Below, one piece after another: positions 23,190 to 35,661 of a DNA stretch of 64,000 nt; the first letter of the stretch is position 1; each line of letters opens with the position of its first letter. Both the position numbers and the translations under genes were made by a program. Source of the DNA: Fasciola hepatica (lineage: Eukaryota; Platyhelminthes; Trematoda; Plagiorchiida; Fasciolidae); contig CANUEZ040000210.1 in NCBI GenBank assembly GCA_948099385.1, positions 2,293,501 to 2,357,500 on the forward strand, read 5' to 3'. The notes below the pieces were generated by a model that made no database searches, was not told the origin of the DNA, and saw nothing but the letters and a program-made list of their open reading frames with translations.

Positions 23190-24520
23190 AGGCGGAAATT
23201 AGGAGGACAATGAAAGAGTCCGAATACAACTACGCCACTGACCTCGACACCTAGCCATATCGCTTAATATCTCCAACCATTTGGTAGGCGGATCATGCGG
23301 ACTCCAACCTAGAAGTCTAACACGTCCTACGTGGCCAAGTCCACTGGTCAAGGTTTTCATACCTTTTTGCCATGTCATGGACTGACTACCTCGACTTACC
23401 TTCCAATCACCACTTGCCCCAGAGAACAGCGTACGCTGAGGAAGTCTATCGGTGGGCATGGGTAACACATGTCCTAACCACCTTGACCTGTTTAGATTCG
23501 GCACTTGATCCAGAGACTGACCTCTGACCCTCAACGGCCATGTTTCTGAAGCGTATTAAAGAGCGGACCTAACCACCGCAGTGTACACTATACCCTTAAC
23601 AGACAATCGGATGTGGAGCCGACGTCACAGATGACGGGGGTTGGCAAAAGCCAAACGCGCCCTCTGTATACGCGATGACACTTCATCCGATATCTATCCA
23701 CCCAGTGAGATGTAACTACCCAGGTAGCAAAATTTATTCACTTCAGCTAGAGTTTCCCCTGCCAACACAAGGTTCGGTGTAGAGCCAACCCAGTCCAGCA
23801 GCAATATTTTACACTTTCAAGGTGCAAAGTGCATCCCAAACATTACTACACTGCTGCTTAGGTTAACTGAGATACCTTGCAACTTACCTGAGTCTTCACT
23901 CAAAAGAAGAATATCGTTCGCGCATTCCAAGTCAGTCAGTTTACTGCCTGAGCAGAGATCGACGCCGCTATTCTCACACTAGGATAGGGCTATCTCAAGA
24001 ATCATTTCAATCACGAAATTGAAGAGGAAGGGTGAAAGAGGGCAACCCTGTTGAACACCACTTTCCGTGGTGAACTCGGGTGAAAGAACGCCCTAAGCAT
24101 GAACTCGGCTTCGGCTGTTTGCATACAAGCATTGGAAAAGAGAAATAAACTTCTCTGGCACACCTTCCAATGAGAGGCAACACCGGAGAACTGTGCGATC
24201 GACTGAATTGAACGCCGCTTCCAGATCAAGAAAGACAGAGATTGTGGGCCTACGGAAGATGTGTCTGTGCTCAAAGGTTTGCCGACGAGTAAAGATGTGG
24301 TCAGTTCAACCACGACCGGGTCTGAAACCGGCTTGATTCTCACGCGTATAAATTTCGCGGACACTGGATAATCGGTGATACTTACCAAGCTAATTTCTCT
24401 GTGGTTTTCACAAGAGGACCTGTCACCTTTCTTGTAAATCGGCACAATTCTCATTCACACCATCCCCTCGGAATATGCTCACTATCACAAATAATACGGA
24501 GTTTTGATATCTTTTGCATG
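23190..24520 (-). pseudogene. RTE-like LINE reverse transcriptase, degenerate
   Basis: On the minus strand, PIYKKGDRSSCENHREISLVSI near 24390-24450 is RT motif 1/2a of trematode RTE-like elements. Motif A is near 24215, and a QQGCPLSPFLF-like segment near 24030 is broken. The catalytic YADD appears as CAND near 23910. The C-terminal tail at 23199-23534 contains RWLGHVLPMPTDRLPQRTLF and RGQWRSCIRTLS, a signature of this family. The endonuclease is missing, so the copy is 5'-truncated. Confidence 0.8.
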
Positions 24521-24522
24521 AG

Positions 24523-24785
24523 GAGCGGACCTGCCGGTTACCAAGGGCTACCCTATCGAAATATTGTTTGCTACTCTCGGACGGCGATCCCAATGTATCA
24601 TACTCCCAGCTCCTGAAAGACAGAATCCCAGAAAGTCGAAGCACGATGAGGCCCGGGGGCTCACAATTGCATTGGTCGCCAGTCCTGTGCGCCGATCTGA
24701 TCTAATCTCACCGTTGCTTCGAAAGTTAGTTGCTGAGCTCCAACTTTGCTGTGACTTTATCTGCTCCAGTTGTTGATTCATTGTT
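24523..24785 (+). repeat. unnamed dispersed repeat, copy 2
   Basis: This matches 11195-11440, including GCTACCCTATCGAAAT near 24548. It separates two RTE-like fragments of opposite orientation. No coding potential is evident. Confidence 0.45.
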
Positions 24786-25009
24786 CAATTTTGGAGCGTA
24801 AGAGCCCAGAAGGAACACCATTAGGATTTAGTTATTTTAAAATTGCTTAATTTGTCTTATACAATACCTTGGCTATTTGGAATCGACTTTGTTTTGCATT
24901 GTGTCGGACTTGGTTACTATGCGTCGCTCAAACGTTCGATTGGTCAACCACGTGTTAGTCTGCACTAATTTGTCCATATGCTTCGGTGGGCATGGAAAAC
25001 GTACGGTGC

Positions 25010-26861
25010 AGCAGCAGTTAGACTGCGATATGCTGTCTGACCCATCTTGCCTCCCAACTTTCCGAAACGTCTTAGCTGAAAATTTAGGATCGACGCCACC
25101 AGATAACATCAACCAGCACCGGTCCCTTATTAGGAATGCTTTGTATTCTGCTGGTAAAGTGAGTTTCGGTCTGACCGGTACCGTCACACCCTGAATTTCT
25201 GCCGAGTCTCTGCGCTTTCTTGGTGCACGCCAGTCCGTCCCGGCTGGTAATGGGCCCCATACGGCACGGCTCACGGGACACGCACTCAACGCAAGTCTGC
25301 GTAGGGACCGCAGAATCTGGTGGTCTCAAAAAGCATCCCAGATAGCACAGGCTGCTGCTGTGGGAAATTTCCGCAAGCCGTTTCATCTCATCCGAGTCAC
25401 CAGTAGGAAGCCACTGGGTGCAAGCGAAACGGTTTGTGAAGTTGAAGGTTCACCTATCCACCGCCTGCAGCAACATCTTGTACGCTGGGCGGAGCACTTT
25501 TAAGCCAGTTTAGCTGGCCTCCAGCGTCAGCCTCTTAGGTAGTTATTCCGGCACACGTACCGTGGTCTGTTTCGACAGATCTATCTTCTGAGGCGAAGAT
25601 CCGCAAGAAAATCCAAGCCCTAGGACTTCGCAACGCCGGGGTCCAATGACTTCTCCCCAGCCCTATTCAAAGATGATGGGATGTACCTTGTTAGAGAACT
25701 TCAAGCTTTGTTCTCCAAGGCCTGGCACCTCGATAAAATTCCCTCCTTGTGGAAAGAATCGATCGTTGTCCCGATCCAGAAGGGCTCGCGCAGTGGCTGC
25801 GCCAACCATAGGAGTATAAGCCTAGCCCCGGTGACGTCTAAGCTGCTAGCGTCTGTAATATTTTGCAGGTTGTACAATACGCGTAATGAGAAAGCTCGTG
25901 AGGAGCAAGCTGGGTTTCGTACCGGTCGTGAGTGCGTTGATCAAATCTTCACCCTCCGACGGCTACCAGAGCACCGTTATGCTTTTCAAAGGCCGATGAT
26001 CGTAGTGTTTCTTGACATCCGCGCGGCGTTCGACTCCGTCGATAGATCTGCATTGTGGCACTGTTTGTGAAGGAGCGGTGTACCTGAAAAGAATGTGTCA
26101 GTCCTCAAAAAGTTGTATCGTCAGATCCCAAGTCATGTTAGGGCTTATGATCAACATTCGCCACCCTTTGCCTTCTCCAGTAGAGTACGACAAGGCTGCC
26201 CCGTGTCCTCGTTTCTTTTCAGTTTTACTATGGAGGATGTCCTACAGAAAGCTTTGGTTTTCCAAACGGTGGGGCTGAAATCCTCCCAGGGAATAGAGTT
26301 TTTGACTTAGAGTACGCCGATGGCTTGATCTTGCCGAGCGACAGCGCACAGGCAGGTCAACACGCACTAGACCGCTTTGCGATTGAGACGTTCCCATATG
26401 GTGTGATTTGCACCTTCAAAATGCTAGGTACTTCTTCAGGACTGACAAAAGCCCGCGCCCACATTCACCCTTCGGTTAGAGGTAGTCAGTAGTTTTCAGT
26501 ACTTCGGGAGCGTGATCACAGCTTGTAGTGGTGTTGAGTAGGAGATCAGACCATGAATTGCGAGAGCCAGAGCAGTTTCCGTGAACTCGCACCATCTGTG
26601 GCACCGCCATACCGTCCGGCTTTCCCTCAAGGGAAAGATGTACAGTGCCACAGTTCGTAGTGTCTCCTCTCCGCGTTGAGGATAATCGGGGGCTTTATGT
26701 ATTCAACCACCGATGTCTCCGAAGCATTGCATATGTCTGGCGGGAACATCGGATGAGCAGTGACGAGGTTCGTCGTCATGTGTTCGATGCTGATAGTCGC
26801 ACTCTGACCGAGATAATGGCTCTAACTCTCATTCGATAGCTTGGGCACGTTTTGCTTGTGC
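25010..26861 (+). pseudogene. RTE-like LINE, part 1 (split by SINE and LTR array)
   Basis: Frames on the plus strand give IWWSQKASQIAQAAAVGNFRK near 25317, RLQQHLVRWAEHF near 25464, then RT proper: SLWKESIVVPIQKGSRSGCA near 25745, EEQAGFRTGRECVDQIFTLRR near 25900, VVFLDIRAAFDSVDR near 26003 (motif A) and SRVRQGCPVSSFLFSF near 26180. The catalytic motif near 26312 reads YADG, so the second Asp is lost. The thumb segment GKMYSATVRSV is near 26631. The copy stops within the GHV segment at 26861 and resumes at 35860. Confidence 0.82.
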
Positions 26862-27045
26862 TTTTTTATTACATGCTTCCGCTTGACCATAAGGGAAGGG
26901 GTATAACCCATAGCAAGAAAAGCTTACTGCACTGTCAGGTATAATCGGCAACCAGATTGTGAGACTTGGAGTGGTGAACAACCACATAAGGTCCCAGTAG
27001 GTCAGGAGTGGTAACGATCCGGACGATAGTGTGTTACTATCTGCC
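26862..27045 (-). mobile_element. SINE, 3' part (interrupted by the LTR array)
   Basis: This aligns closely with 42450-42625. On the minus strand it ends in TAATAAAAAAG, an A-rich tail. Imperfect direct repeats flank the whole SINE: GTTTTGCTTGTGC at 26849-26861 and GGTTTGCATGTGC at 35847-35859, which match at 11 of 13 positions. Its remaining 5' part lies at 35825-35846, on the other side of the LTR array. Confidence 0.75.
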
Positions 27046-27457
27046 TATAGAAGACGTTGGAGAGCGGCTGGCGAACGTGTCTCCTATCGGGTCTAGCAGC
27101 GAATACCAACGATATCCCCTCTATCGGACGAATAGAGAAGACGTAAGTCGGTTTACAGATGCGAGGTGTATTCTATATATCGTGGCACCGTAACAGTACC
27201 GATACGAGAGATACACCGAACGGAAAACGGAACGAAACGCGACGGCTGTGCAGAGAGCGAACCGCGAGCGAACGACCGAAAGTGAAAGTGATTTAAAACG
27301 AGGTCGACGGAAACCTCGGAAAAGTCAGTCCAGTAAAACGTAGGCAACCGGAGAACACTGAGGTCAATGTCAAACGTCAGAAAAGATCGTGGAGAAAATA
27401 GATCCAAAATGGTGTCCAGAAAATAGTCGTTTTTTCAAAACGATCGAGGCCACTACA
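27046..27457 (-). repeat. 3' LTR of array copy A
   Basis: This 412-bp LTR reads, on the minus strand, from TGTAGTGGCC to CTTCTATA. It differs from 32256-32667 at one site by eye (27057 versus 32267). The LTR ends TG..TA rather than the usual TG..CA. Confidence 0.93.
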
Positions 27458-28016
27458 GCAGCCCCCCGCTAGAAAGCACGGAAAGCCTTCGAAAAATTGT
27501 CAAGGAGGAATAGGCATACAAAACGGTTTTCGTGTGCGCGAATGCGTGCAAAATACGTGCATGTAGCTGTGCTGTAGGATGCTGACGGGCAAAATCCGTG
27601 GTATGCAGGAACCGTAGGATGATGGTCGAGCGTAAACCAGATTCGTTGCCAATGACATCGGTTGCGTGAATCGTCATCAATGTGTGCCACACCAATAACG
27701 TCCAGCGTCGGGTAACCGTTAACCAATATGATATCCGGAAGCCAGATCGATAGGTTCGTAAATGGCCAGGAACGAGAACGACAAGGCCGATCCAGAATGC
27801 AAACGTTGGTGCCAAAATTCTCCAGATTTCGTGGGATCGGCAAAGCGTTCCATATGGCGAGGTTCCATGAAACGAAAAGAAACGGAAAACTGGTGTAGCA
27901 ACCGCAATGGACTTGACTAGAATACAGTAATAACTAATGAGGTATGTTAAATCGTGTCGAAACGATAAACACGAAAGTTTTTACTGCGAAGTGCAATGGT
28001 TAAGATCGTGTTTGAC
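27458..28016 (-). other. 3' non-coding region of array copy A
   Basis: About 560 bases lie between the end of pol and the 3' LTR. The minus strand carries a purine-rich tract AGCGGGGGGCTGC directly before the LTR, the likely polypurine tract. The open frames of up to 124 codons have no recognisable domain. A diverged plus-strand copy of this region is at 57734-58282. Confidence 0.65.
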
Positions 28017-31000
28017 CTAGTCGCGAAAACGTGGTGGGCAAACGATCTTCCGACCGGAACGTGAGACGGGAACCTCATTCACGGACGGGTGCGTACGCGT
28101 GCTCCGCTGAATTGGACGTGAGACAGTATTCTCATTCGAGGACGTAGCAGGGCCAACAGACTGCTGACTTGAACGTGAGACGATAACCTCATTCGAAGTC
28201 GTAGCAGGCAACGCTAACTGCAGACCTTGACGTGACACGGAAGTGTCGTCAACAGGCAGTGCAGGGTTAACATCGAATCTCATGTCAGCGGGCGACACGC
28301 TATCATCAACGTACGCGGCTTTGAGACGATCGATGCTAACGGTATCGACGCGACCGTGTCGATCAACCTTAAAGGTCTTACCGTGACGAGAAATCACGCG
28401 AAATGGACCTTCGTAAGGCTGTTGTAATGGTTTCCGTAACGAATCAATGCGAATGAATACATGCGAACAAGTTTCGAGTTCAGTCGGAACAAAAACCTGT
28501 GGTCGCTGTATTCGAGTCTGCGCCGGAGCGAGATTTTGCATGTACGTAGACAAACGGTGAACGTAAGTCTGTACGGCAAGTGAGTCTGTACTCCGTGGCG
28601 TAAAGAATTCCCCAGGCAGTCGTAATGTCGTACCGTAGACAAGTTCTTCGGCGGAACATTGGATATCTGCCTTTATGCAAGTCCTGATACCAAGCAGAAC
28701 TAGCGGTAACGTTTCGTACCAGTCGGGGCTCTCGTGTGCTCTAAGAGCCGCTTTGAGTTGGCGATGAAAACGTTCGACTAAACCATTCGATGCCGGATGG
28801 TACGCGGTCGTGCGAATGCGTTCCGTACCCAGCATGTGAGTTAATGAAGAGAATAGATCGGACTCAAATTGTTGCCTTCGATCGGTAGTGATCGTGGAAG
28901 GACAACCATATTAAGCTATCCATCGTTCTATCAGATGTTGAGCCACTGATTCGGCCGTGACGACAGAGATGGGAATAGCCTCGGGCCACCTCGTAAATCT
29001 ATCGATGCACGTTAATAAATAGGGATACCCGTGTGATGGGGTTAATGGACCCACAATGTCTACGTGGATATGATCGAAGCGAGCATCAGGCGTAGCAAAA
29101 GTACCGATAGGCGAAGCTACGTGCCTATGCACTTTAGATCGTTGACATTGTAGACACTGTTTTGCCCACATACGAACATCTTTATTCATGGACGGCCAGA
29201 CGTATCGTGCAGCTACTAATTGGAGACTGGCTGCGATGCCTGGATGTGAGAGTCCATGAAGGGCATCGGACACGAGACGTCGATATGCAGAGGGTACGAC
29301 TGGTCGAGGTATGCCAGTAGACATGTCGCAGAGCATAGGGCCAGCACTGGTGGCCAGAGGTACGGACTGACACTGTAGCGACAATAACTGAGCTGCTCCC
29401 ATACATGAAGAATCCTGTGTCTGTGCTGCAGCCATGGCAGGGATGTCTAAAACCGGAGATTTAATGGCATTAAGCGGAATACGCGACAAAGCATCTGCAA
29501 CGCAGTTCGACTCACCTTTAACGTGTCGTAGGTCAGTCGTGAACTGAGAAATATAGTCTAAATGTCTGACTCCTCGTGGAGAGTAACGATCAGACTTGGT
29601 GTGCAATGCATACGTCAGAGGCTTATGGTCTGTAAAGAGGATGAAATATCGACCCTCGACTGCATGGCGGAAGTGCTTAACGGCATTATATGCAGCCAGC
29701 AGTTCGCGACCAAAAGCACTATATTTGGTATCCGTGTGATTGAGGCGTCGAGAGAAGAACTCTAATGGTTGCCATATCCCAGAAACAGGCTGTTACAGGA
29801 CCGCTCCGATGGCAAAGTCGGATGCATCCACCGCTATGCTTAGCGTGGCTGACGGAACTGGGTGCATGAGGAGCGTGGTCTGAGCTAATGTCGCTTTAAT
29901 CTCCGAAAACGCTACTCGTGCGGAATCCGTAAGCGACAACTTACGTGGATTGCCACAAAGTAGGTCAGTTAATAGAAGCAAACGTTCAGCGGCATTCGGT
30001 ATGAAACGACGATAAAAGTTAACTAACCCCGAAAATGCCTTGAGCTCCTTGATTGAGGACGGTACGGCGTAATCTAGAATAGCGCGCACTTTATCCTCGC
30101 AAGGCTTAATACCATCTCGAGTGATCTTGTGGCTGAGGAACACAAGTTCCGGTTTGCCAAGTTCACATTTATCAGGATTGACTACTATTCGATGTTCGGA
30201 CAAACGTTGAAATAGTAGCGTCAAATGTTAGAAATGTTCATCTACGCTCGACGATGCGATTAGCAAGTCATCGATATAGACGTGAACAAATTCCAAGTCT
30301 CGTGTAATGCTATCGATAAACCTCTGGAATGTCTGAGCAGCATTTCGCAAACCAAAAGACATACGTAGGAACTCAAACAAACCAAAAGGAGTCGTGACAG
30401 CGGTTTTCTCGACATCTTCAGCGGCGACTGGGATCTGGTAATAGGCTCGCACCAAACCGATCTTAAAAAATACAGTCGTGCCGTGAAGTGATGCCGTGAT
30501 GTCGTGTATGCGGGGTATCGGATAACTATCGTAACGGGTAACCGAATTTAGTGCGCGATAGTCGCCACATGGTCGCCAGCTAACGCCATCCTTCTTAAGA
30601 ACCATGTGCAGAGGTGAGGCCCATGGACTGTGAGAAGGACGAACAATACCTTTAGCAAGTGAGGTGTCAAACTCACGTTTGGCGAAAACCAATTTGTCCG
30701 GTGCCAGTCGGCGAGGTCGTGCCGTAACTGGTGGTCCGTTAGTGACAATGCGGTGTGCCACACGATCGGTCACTGCGTCTATCTCTTCAAATGGTTTAGT
30801 CAATATGGGGAATTTAATAAACAAAGACTGAAAATCGTGCGGAATGTTAGAACACAATCCTGTGATTCGGTGTGCATCTGTTCGAGCTGCAATACCCGTA
30901 CATTCAATGTCCGACGAAGGATCGATAAGCTGCAGCCTACGTGAATCAACAAGTAATTCATAGTGCTGCAGAAAATCGATTCCCAGTATGCCTGTGGGAA

Positions 31001-31310
31001 CATTCGCAAGAATGAACGTCCACAGATACCGTCGTCGTGGTCCCAGGTTGACCGCAGGCTGTCTCGTGCCGTAGGTAGGAATGGAGGAACCATTCGCCGC
31101 TGACAGCCGAAGCAGAGAAGCTCGTGGCTTGTCTTTACCAACCGGCAAGACAGAAACTTGGGCCCCAGTATCGACTAGGAATCGAGCGTTAGTGCACGAA
31201 TCATGCACGTAAAATAAAAGGCCAACCTGAGACTGATTGCCGGCGAGTACGGCCGCTTCTACTCGCCAGCCGTGGCGTTTCGCGCCGCGTATGAACACGG
31301 CTGTCTGCAC
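28017..31310 (-). pseudogene. pol: pol of array copy A: protease, RT, RNase H, integrase
   Basis: One frame runs from 31310 down to 28017, about 1100 codons, broken by three TAA codons (30228-30230, 29793-29795, 28911-28913) and no frameshift. Protease: FLVDTGAQVSVLP near 31180. RT: WRPCGDYRALNSV near 30570 and catalytic YIDDLL near 30280. RNase H: AVDASDFAIGAVL near 29830, with VADALSR near 29490. Integrase: [12 protein letters not shown] near 29150, HVDIVGP near 29060, TAYHPASNGLVERFHRQLK near 28780 and PYEGPFRVISRHGKTFKV near 28400. It overlaps gag by 52 bases in the -1 frame. Confidence 0.9.
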
Positions 31311-32122
31311 CTACGGGCGGCTGGTCCGAAAATGCGGTGGAACCAACAAAAGCCCCCGGCAGGGTGATCTGGTTTGGATGAGGCAGGTGAGGCGGATTCA
31401 CGGCGGATGTGGGCAGTGGAGGGCGCCCGTCCGTGCCGTTGTTTACGTGGGCTACTGCGAGGAGCCGGTATTTTAACTCTGTCCTTGAAGGACAGGCGGC
31501 GCTGGACGGATCGAGATTGCCGAGGCCTCTCCGGCGATTCATCCAGGTCGACACCCCTAAGATTGCGCGATGTCGTGGCAATGAGGGGATTAGCCCCACT
31601 GCCGACACGTGCGACAATTTTGTCAGCCACGGCGGCTGCTCGTTCCAAGGACGAGTCCTCGAGGAGAGCAGTAACGGTGGTCTGAACATGGAAGGGTAGA
31701 GAGTCCAACCACAGTTCCTTAACTATCTCCGAATCCTTATCGGCGGGCCCTGCCAAAGACCGGAGATGAGCTAGGTGGCGGCTGGGTTTAGTATCCCCTA
31801 TGGGGTGCCGTGCTAGTAGCTGGCGTAACCGTTCCTCCTGAGAAGGAAGGAAATGTTGCAGTATAGCCTCCTTAAGCCGATCGTACGGCTGCGCTTGAGG
31901 AGGATTTAATACCAAATCCCTCACCGAGGCGATAACATCACCTGGAATTGCCTCTGAGGCATAGGAAAATCGTTGGCGTTGGCCAACGATCCCACGTGCC
32001 TCAAATTGCAGTTCTAAGGCTGCAAACCAAACCTCTGGATCATGAGGGATAAACGCCACTGGTTTAAAGGCAACCGCAGACACAGTGAGATCTGTGTCGA
32101 GCTGCGCCTTATCCTCTGACAT
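31259..32122 (-). CDS. gag: gag of array copy A (intact frame)
   Basis: An uninterrupted 287-codon frame opens at the ATG at 32120-32122. The N-terminal FIPHDPEVWFAALELQFEARG is the conserved start of CsRn1-clade gag. A middle capsid-like region is followed by an Arg-rich segment and a Cys-His-Cys-Cys finger, CWFHRIFGPAARRCRQPC, near residue 260, the clade's characteristic variant of the CCHC knuckle. It would assemble the particle and bind element RNA. This is the only fully open LTR-element gene in the window. Since pol of the same copy has three stops, the element is probably not autonomous. Confidence 0.85.
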   Translation of the reverse strand: MSEDKAQLDTDLTVSAVAFKPVAFIPHDPEVWFAALELQFEARGIVGQRQRFSYASEAIPGDVIASVRDLVLNPPQAQPYDRLKEAILQHFLPSQEERLRQLLARHPIGDTKPSRHLAHLRSLAGPADKDSEIVKELWLDSLPFHVQTTVTALLEDSSLERAAAVADKIVARVGSGANPLIATTSRNLRGVDLDESPERPRQSRSVQRRLSFKDRVKIPAPRSSPRKQRHGRAPSTAHIRRESASPASSKPDHPAGGFCWFHRIFGPAARRCRQPCSYAARNATAGE

Positions 32123-32255
32123 GGTTAAGTTGCGATAATATATCGTAAAAAATATATATCGTGCAACGAAAGGGGGACGTGATACAGCGATAAATCACAG
32201 ACTCACCGGGCGGGCGAATAATCCAGGAGGTTCTGGAAGTTCTTGGGCTCACCAA
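32123..32255 (-). other. 5' leader of array copy A, with primer-site region
   Basis: On the minus strand the leader begins TTGGTGAGCCCAAGAAC right after the LTR. The TGGTGA-CCC start resembles the tRNA-Trp site used by the first element but the match then fails. The primer tRNA is therefore uncertain. Confidence 0.5.
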
Positions 32256-32667
32256 TATAGAAGACGTTCGAGAGCGGCTGGCGAACGTGTCTCCTATCGG
32301 GTCTAGCAGCGAATACCAACGATATCCCCTCTATCGGACGAATAGAGAAGACGTAAGTCGGTTTACAGATGCGAGGTGTATTCTATATATCGTGGCACCG
32401 TAACAGTACCGATACGAGAGATACACCGAACGGAAAACGGAACGAAACGCGACGGCTGTGCAGAGAGCGAACCGCGAGCGAACGACCGAAAGTGAAAGTG
32501 ATTTAAAACGAGGTCGACGGAAACCTCGGAAAAGTCAGTCCAGTAAAACGTAGGCAACCGGAGAACACTGAGGTCAATGTCAAACGTCAGAAAAGATCGT
32601 GGAGAAAATAGATCCAAAATGGTGTCCAGAAAATAGTCGTTTTTTCAAAACGATCGAGGCCACTACA
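32256..32667 (-). repeat. shared middle LTR of the array
   Basis: It serves as 5' LTR of copy A and 3' LTR of copy B. It is 412 bp and almost identical to the left LTR, but about 3 percent different from the matching 159 bp of the right-hand LTR piece. Confidence 0.93.
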
Positions 32668-35661
32668 GCAGCCCCCCGCTAGAAAGCACGGAAAGCCTTC
32701 GAAAAATTGTCAAGGAGGAATAGGCATACAAAACGGTTTTCGTGTGCGCGAATGCGTGCAAAATACGTGCATGTAGCTGTGCTGTAGGATGCTGACGGGC
32801 AAAATCCGTGGTATGCAGGAACCGTAGGATGATGGTCGAGCGTAAACCAGATTCGTTGCCAATGACATCGGTTGCGTGAATCGTCATCAATGTGTGCCAC
32901 ACCAATAACGTCCAGCGTCGGGTAACCGTTAACCAATATGATATCCGGAAGCCAGATCGATAGGTTCGTAAATGGCCAGGAACGAGAACGACAAGGCCGA
33001 TCCAGAATGCAAACGTTGGTGCCAAAATTCTCCAGATTTCGTGGGATCGGCAAAGCGTTCCATATGGCGAGGTTCCATGAAACGAAAAGAAACGGAAAAC
33101 TGGTGTAGCAACCGCAATGGACTTGACTAGAATACAGTAATAACTAATGAGGTATGTTAAATCGTGTCGAAACGATAAACACGAAAGTTTTTACTGCGAA
33201 GTGCAATGGTTAAGATCGTGTTTGACCTAGTCGCGAAAACGTGGTGGGCAAACGATCTTCCGACCGGAACGTGAGACGGGAACCTCATTCACGGACGGGT
33301 GCGTACGCGTGCTCCGCTGAATTGGACGTGAGACAGTATTCTCATTCGAGGACGTAGCAGGGCCAACAGACTGCTGACTTGAACGTGAGACGATAACCTC
33401 ATTCGAAGTCGTAGCAGGCAACGCTAACTGCAGACCTTGACGTGACACGGAAGTGTCGTCAACAGGCAGTGCAGGGTTAACATCGAATCTCATGTCAGCG
33501 GGCGACACGCTATCATCAACGTACGCGGCTTTGAGACGATCGATGCTAACGGTATCGACGCGACCGTGTCGATCAACCTTAAAGGTCTTACCGTGACGAG
33601 AAATCACGCGAAATGGACCTTCGTAAGGCTGTTGTATTGGTTTCCGTAACGAATCAATGCGAATGAATACATGCGAACAAGTTTCGAGTTCAGTCGGAAC
33701 AAAAACCTGTGGTCGCTGTATTCGAGTCTGCGCCGGAGCGAGATTTTGCATGTACGTAGACAAACGGTGAACGTAAGTCTGTACGGCAAGTGAGTCTGTA
33801 CTCCGTGGCGTAAAGAATTCCCCAGGCAGTCGTAATGTCGTACCGTAGACAAGTTCTTCGGCGGAACATTGGATATCTGCCTTTATGCAAGTCCTGATAC
33901 CAAGCAGAACTAGCGGTAACGTTTCGTACCAGTCGGGGCTCTCGTGTGCTCTAAGAGCCGCTTTGAGTTGGCGATGAAAACGTTCGACTAAACCATTCGA
34001 TGCCGGATGGTACGCGGTCGTGCGAATGCGTTCCGTACCCAGCATGTGAGTTAATGAAGAGAATAGATCGGACTCAAATTGTTGCCTTCGATCGGTAGTG
34101 ATCGTGGAAGGACAACCATATTAAGCTATCCATCGTTCTATCAGATGTTGAGCCACTGATTCGGCCGTGACGACAGAGATGGGAATAGCCTCGGGCCACC
34201 TCGTAAATCTATCGATGCACGTTAATAAATAGGGATACCCGTGTGATGGGGTTAATGGACCCACAATGTCTACGTGGATATGATCGAAGCGAGCATCAGG
34301 CGTAGCAAAAGTACCGATAGGCGAAGCTACGTGCCTATGCACTTTAGATCGTTGACATTGTAGACACTGTTTTGCCCACATACGAACATCTTTATTCATG
34401 GACGGCCAGACGTATCGTGCAGCTACTAATTGGAGACTGGCTGCGATGCCTGGATGTGAGAGTCCATGAAGGGCATCGGACACGAGACGTCGATATGCAG
34501 AGGGTACGACTGGTCGAGGTATGCCAGTAGACATGTCGCAGAGCATAGGGCCAGCACTGGTGGCCAGAGGTACGGACTGACACTGTAGCGACAATAACTG
34601 AGCTGCTCCCATACATGAAGAATCCTGTGTCTGTGCTGCAGCCATGGCAGGGATGTCTAAAACCGGAGATTTAATGGCATTAAGCGGAATACGCGACAAA
34701 GCATCTGCAACGCAGTTCGACTCACCTTTAACGTGTCGTAGGTCAGTCGTGAACTGAGAAATATAGTCTAAATGTCTGACTCCTCGTGGAGAGTAACGAT
34801 CAGACTTGGTGTGCAATGCATACGTCAGAGGATTATGGTCTGTAAAGAGGATGAAATATCGACCCTCGACTGCATGGCGGAAGTGCTTAACGGCATTATA
34901 TGCAGCCAGCAGTTCGCGACCAAAAGCACTATATTTGGTATCCGTGTGATTGAGGCGTCGAGAGAAGAACTCTAATGGTTGCCATATCCCAGAAACAGGC
35001 TGTTACAGGACCGCTCCGATGGCAAAGTCGGATGCATCCACCGCTATGCTTAGCGTGGCTGACGGAACTGGGTGCATGAGGAGCGTGGTCTGAGCTAATG
35101 TCGCTTTAATCTCCGAAAACGCTACTCGTGCGGAATCCGTAAGCGACAACTTACGTGGATTGCCACAAAGTAGGTCAGTTAATAGAAGCAAACGTTCAGC
35201 GGCATTCGGTATGAAACGACGATAAAAGTTGACTAACCCCGAAAATGCCTTGAGCTCCTTGATTGAGGACGGTACGGCGTAATCTAGAATAGCGCGCACT
35301 TTATCCTCGCAAGGCTTAATACCATCTCGAGTGATCTTGTGGCTGAGGAACACAAGTTCCGGTTTGCCAAGTTCACATTTATCAGGATTGACTACTATTC
35401 GATGTTCGGACAAACGTTGAAATAGTAGCGTCAAATGTTAGAAATGTTCATCTACGCTCGACGATGCGATTAGCAAGTCATCGATATAGACGTGAACAAA
35501 TTCCAAGTCTCGTGTAATGCTATCGATAAACCTCTGGAATGTCTGAGCAGCATTTCGCAAACCAAAAGACATACGTAGGAACTCAAACAAACCAAAAGGA
35601 GTCGTGACAGCGGTTTTCTCGACATCTTCAGCGGCGACTGGGATCTGGTAATAGGCTCGCA
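32668..35661 (-). pseudogene. pol: array copy B: 3' region, integrase, RNase H, partial RT
   Basis: This duplicates 27458-30451 at an offset of 5210 bases. It has the same open segments and the same three TAA codons (35438-35440, 35003-35005 and 34121-34123). Differences seen by eye are at about 33637 (A/T), 34827 (C/A) and 35230 (A/G). Gag, protease and the first half of RT are absent. At 35661-35662 the RT sequence joins an internal LTR position with a 2-base overlap (AC), so about 2.06 kb is missing relative to copy A. Confidence 0.9.
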
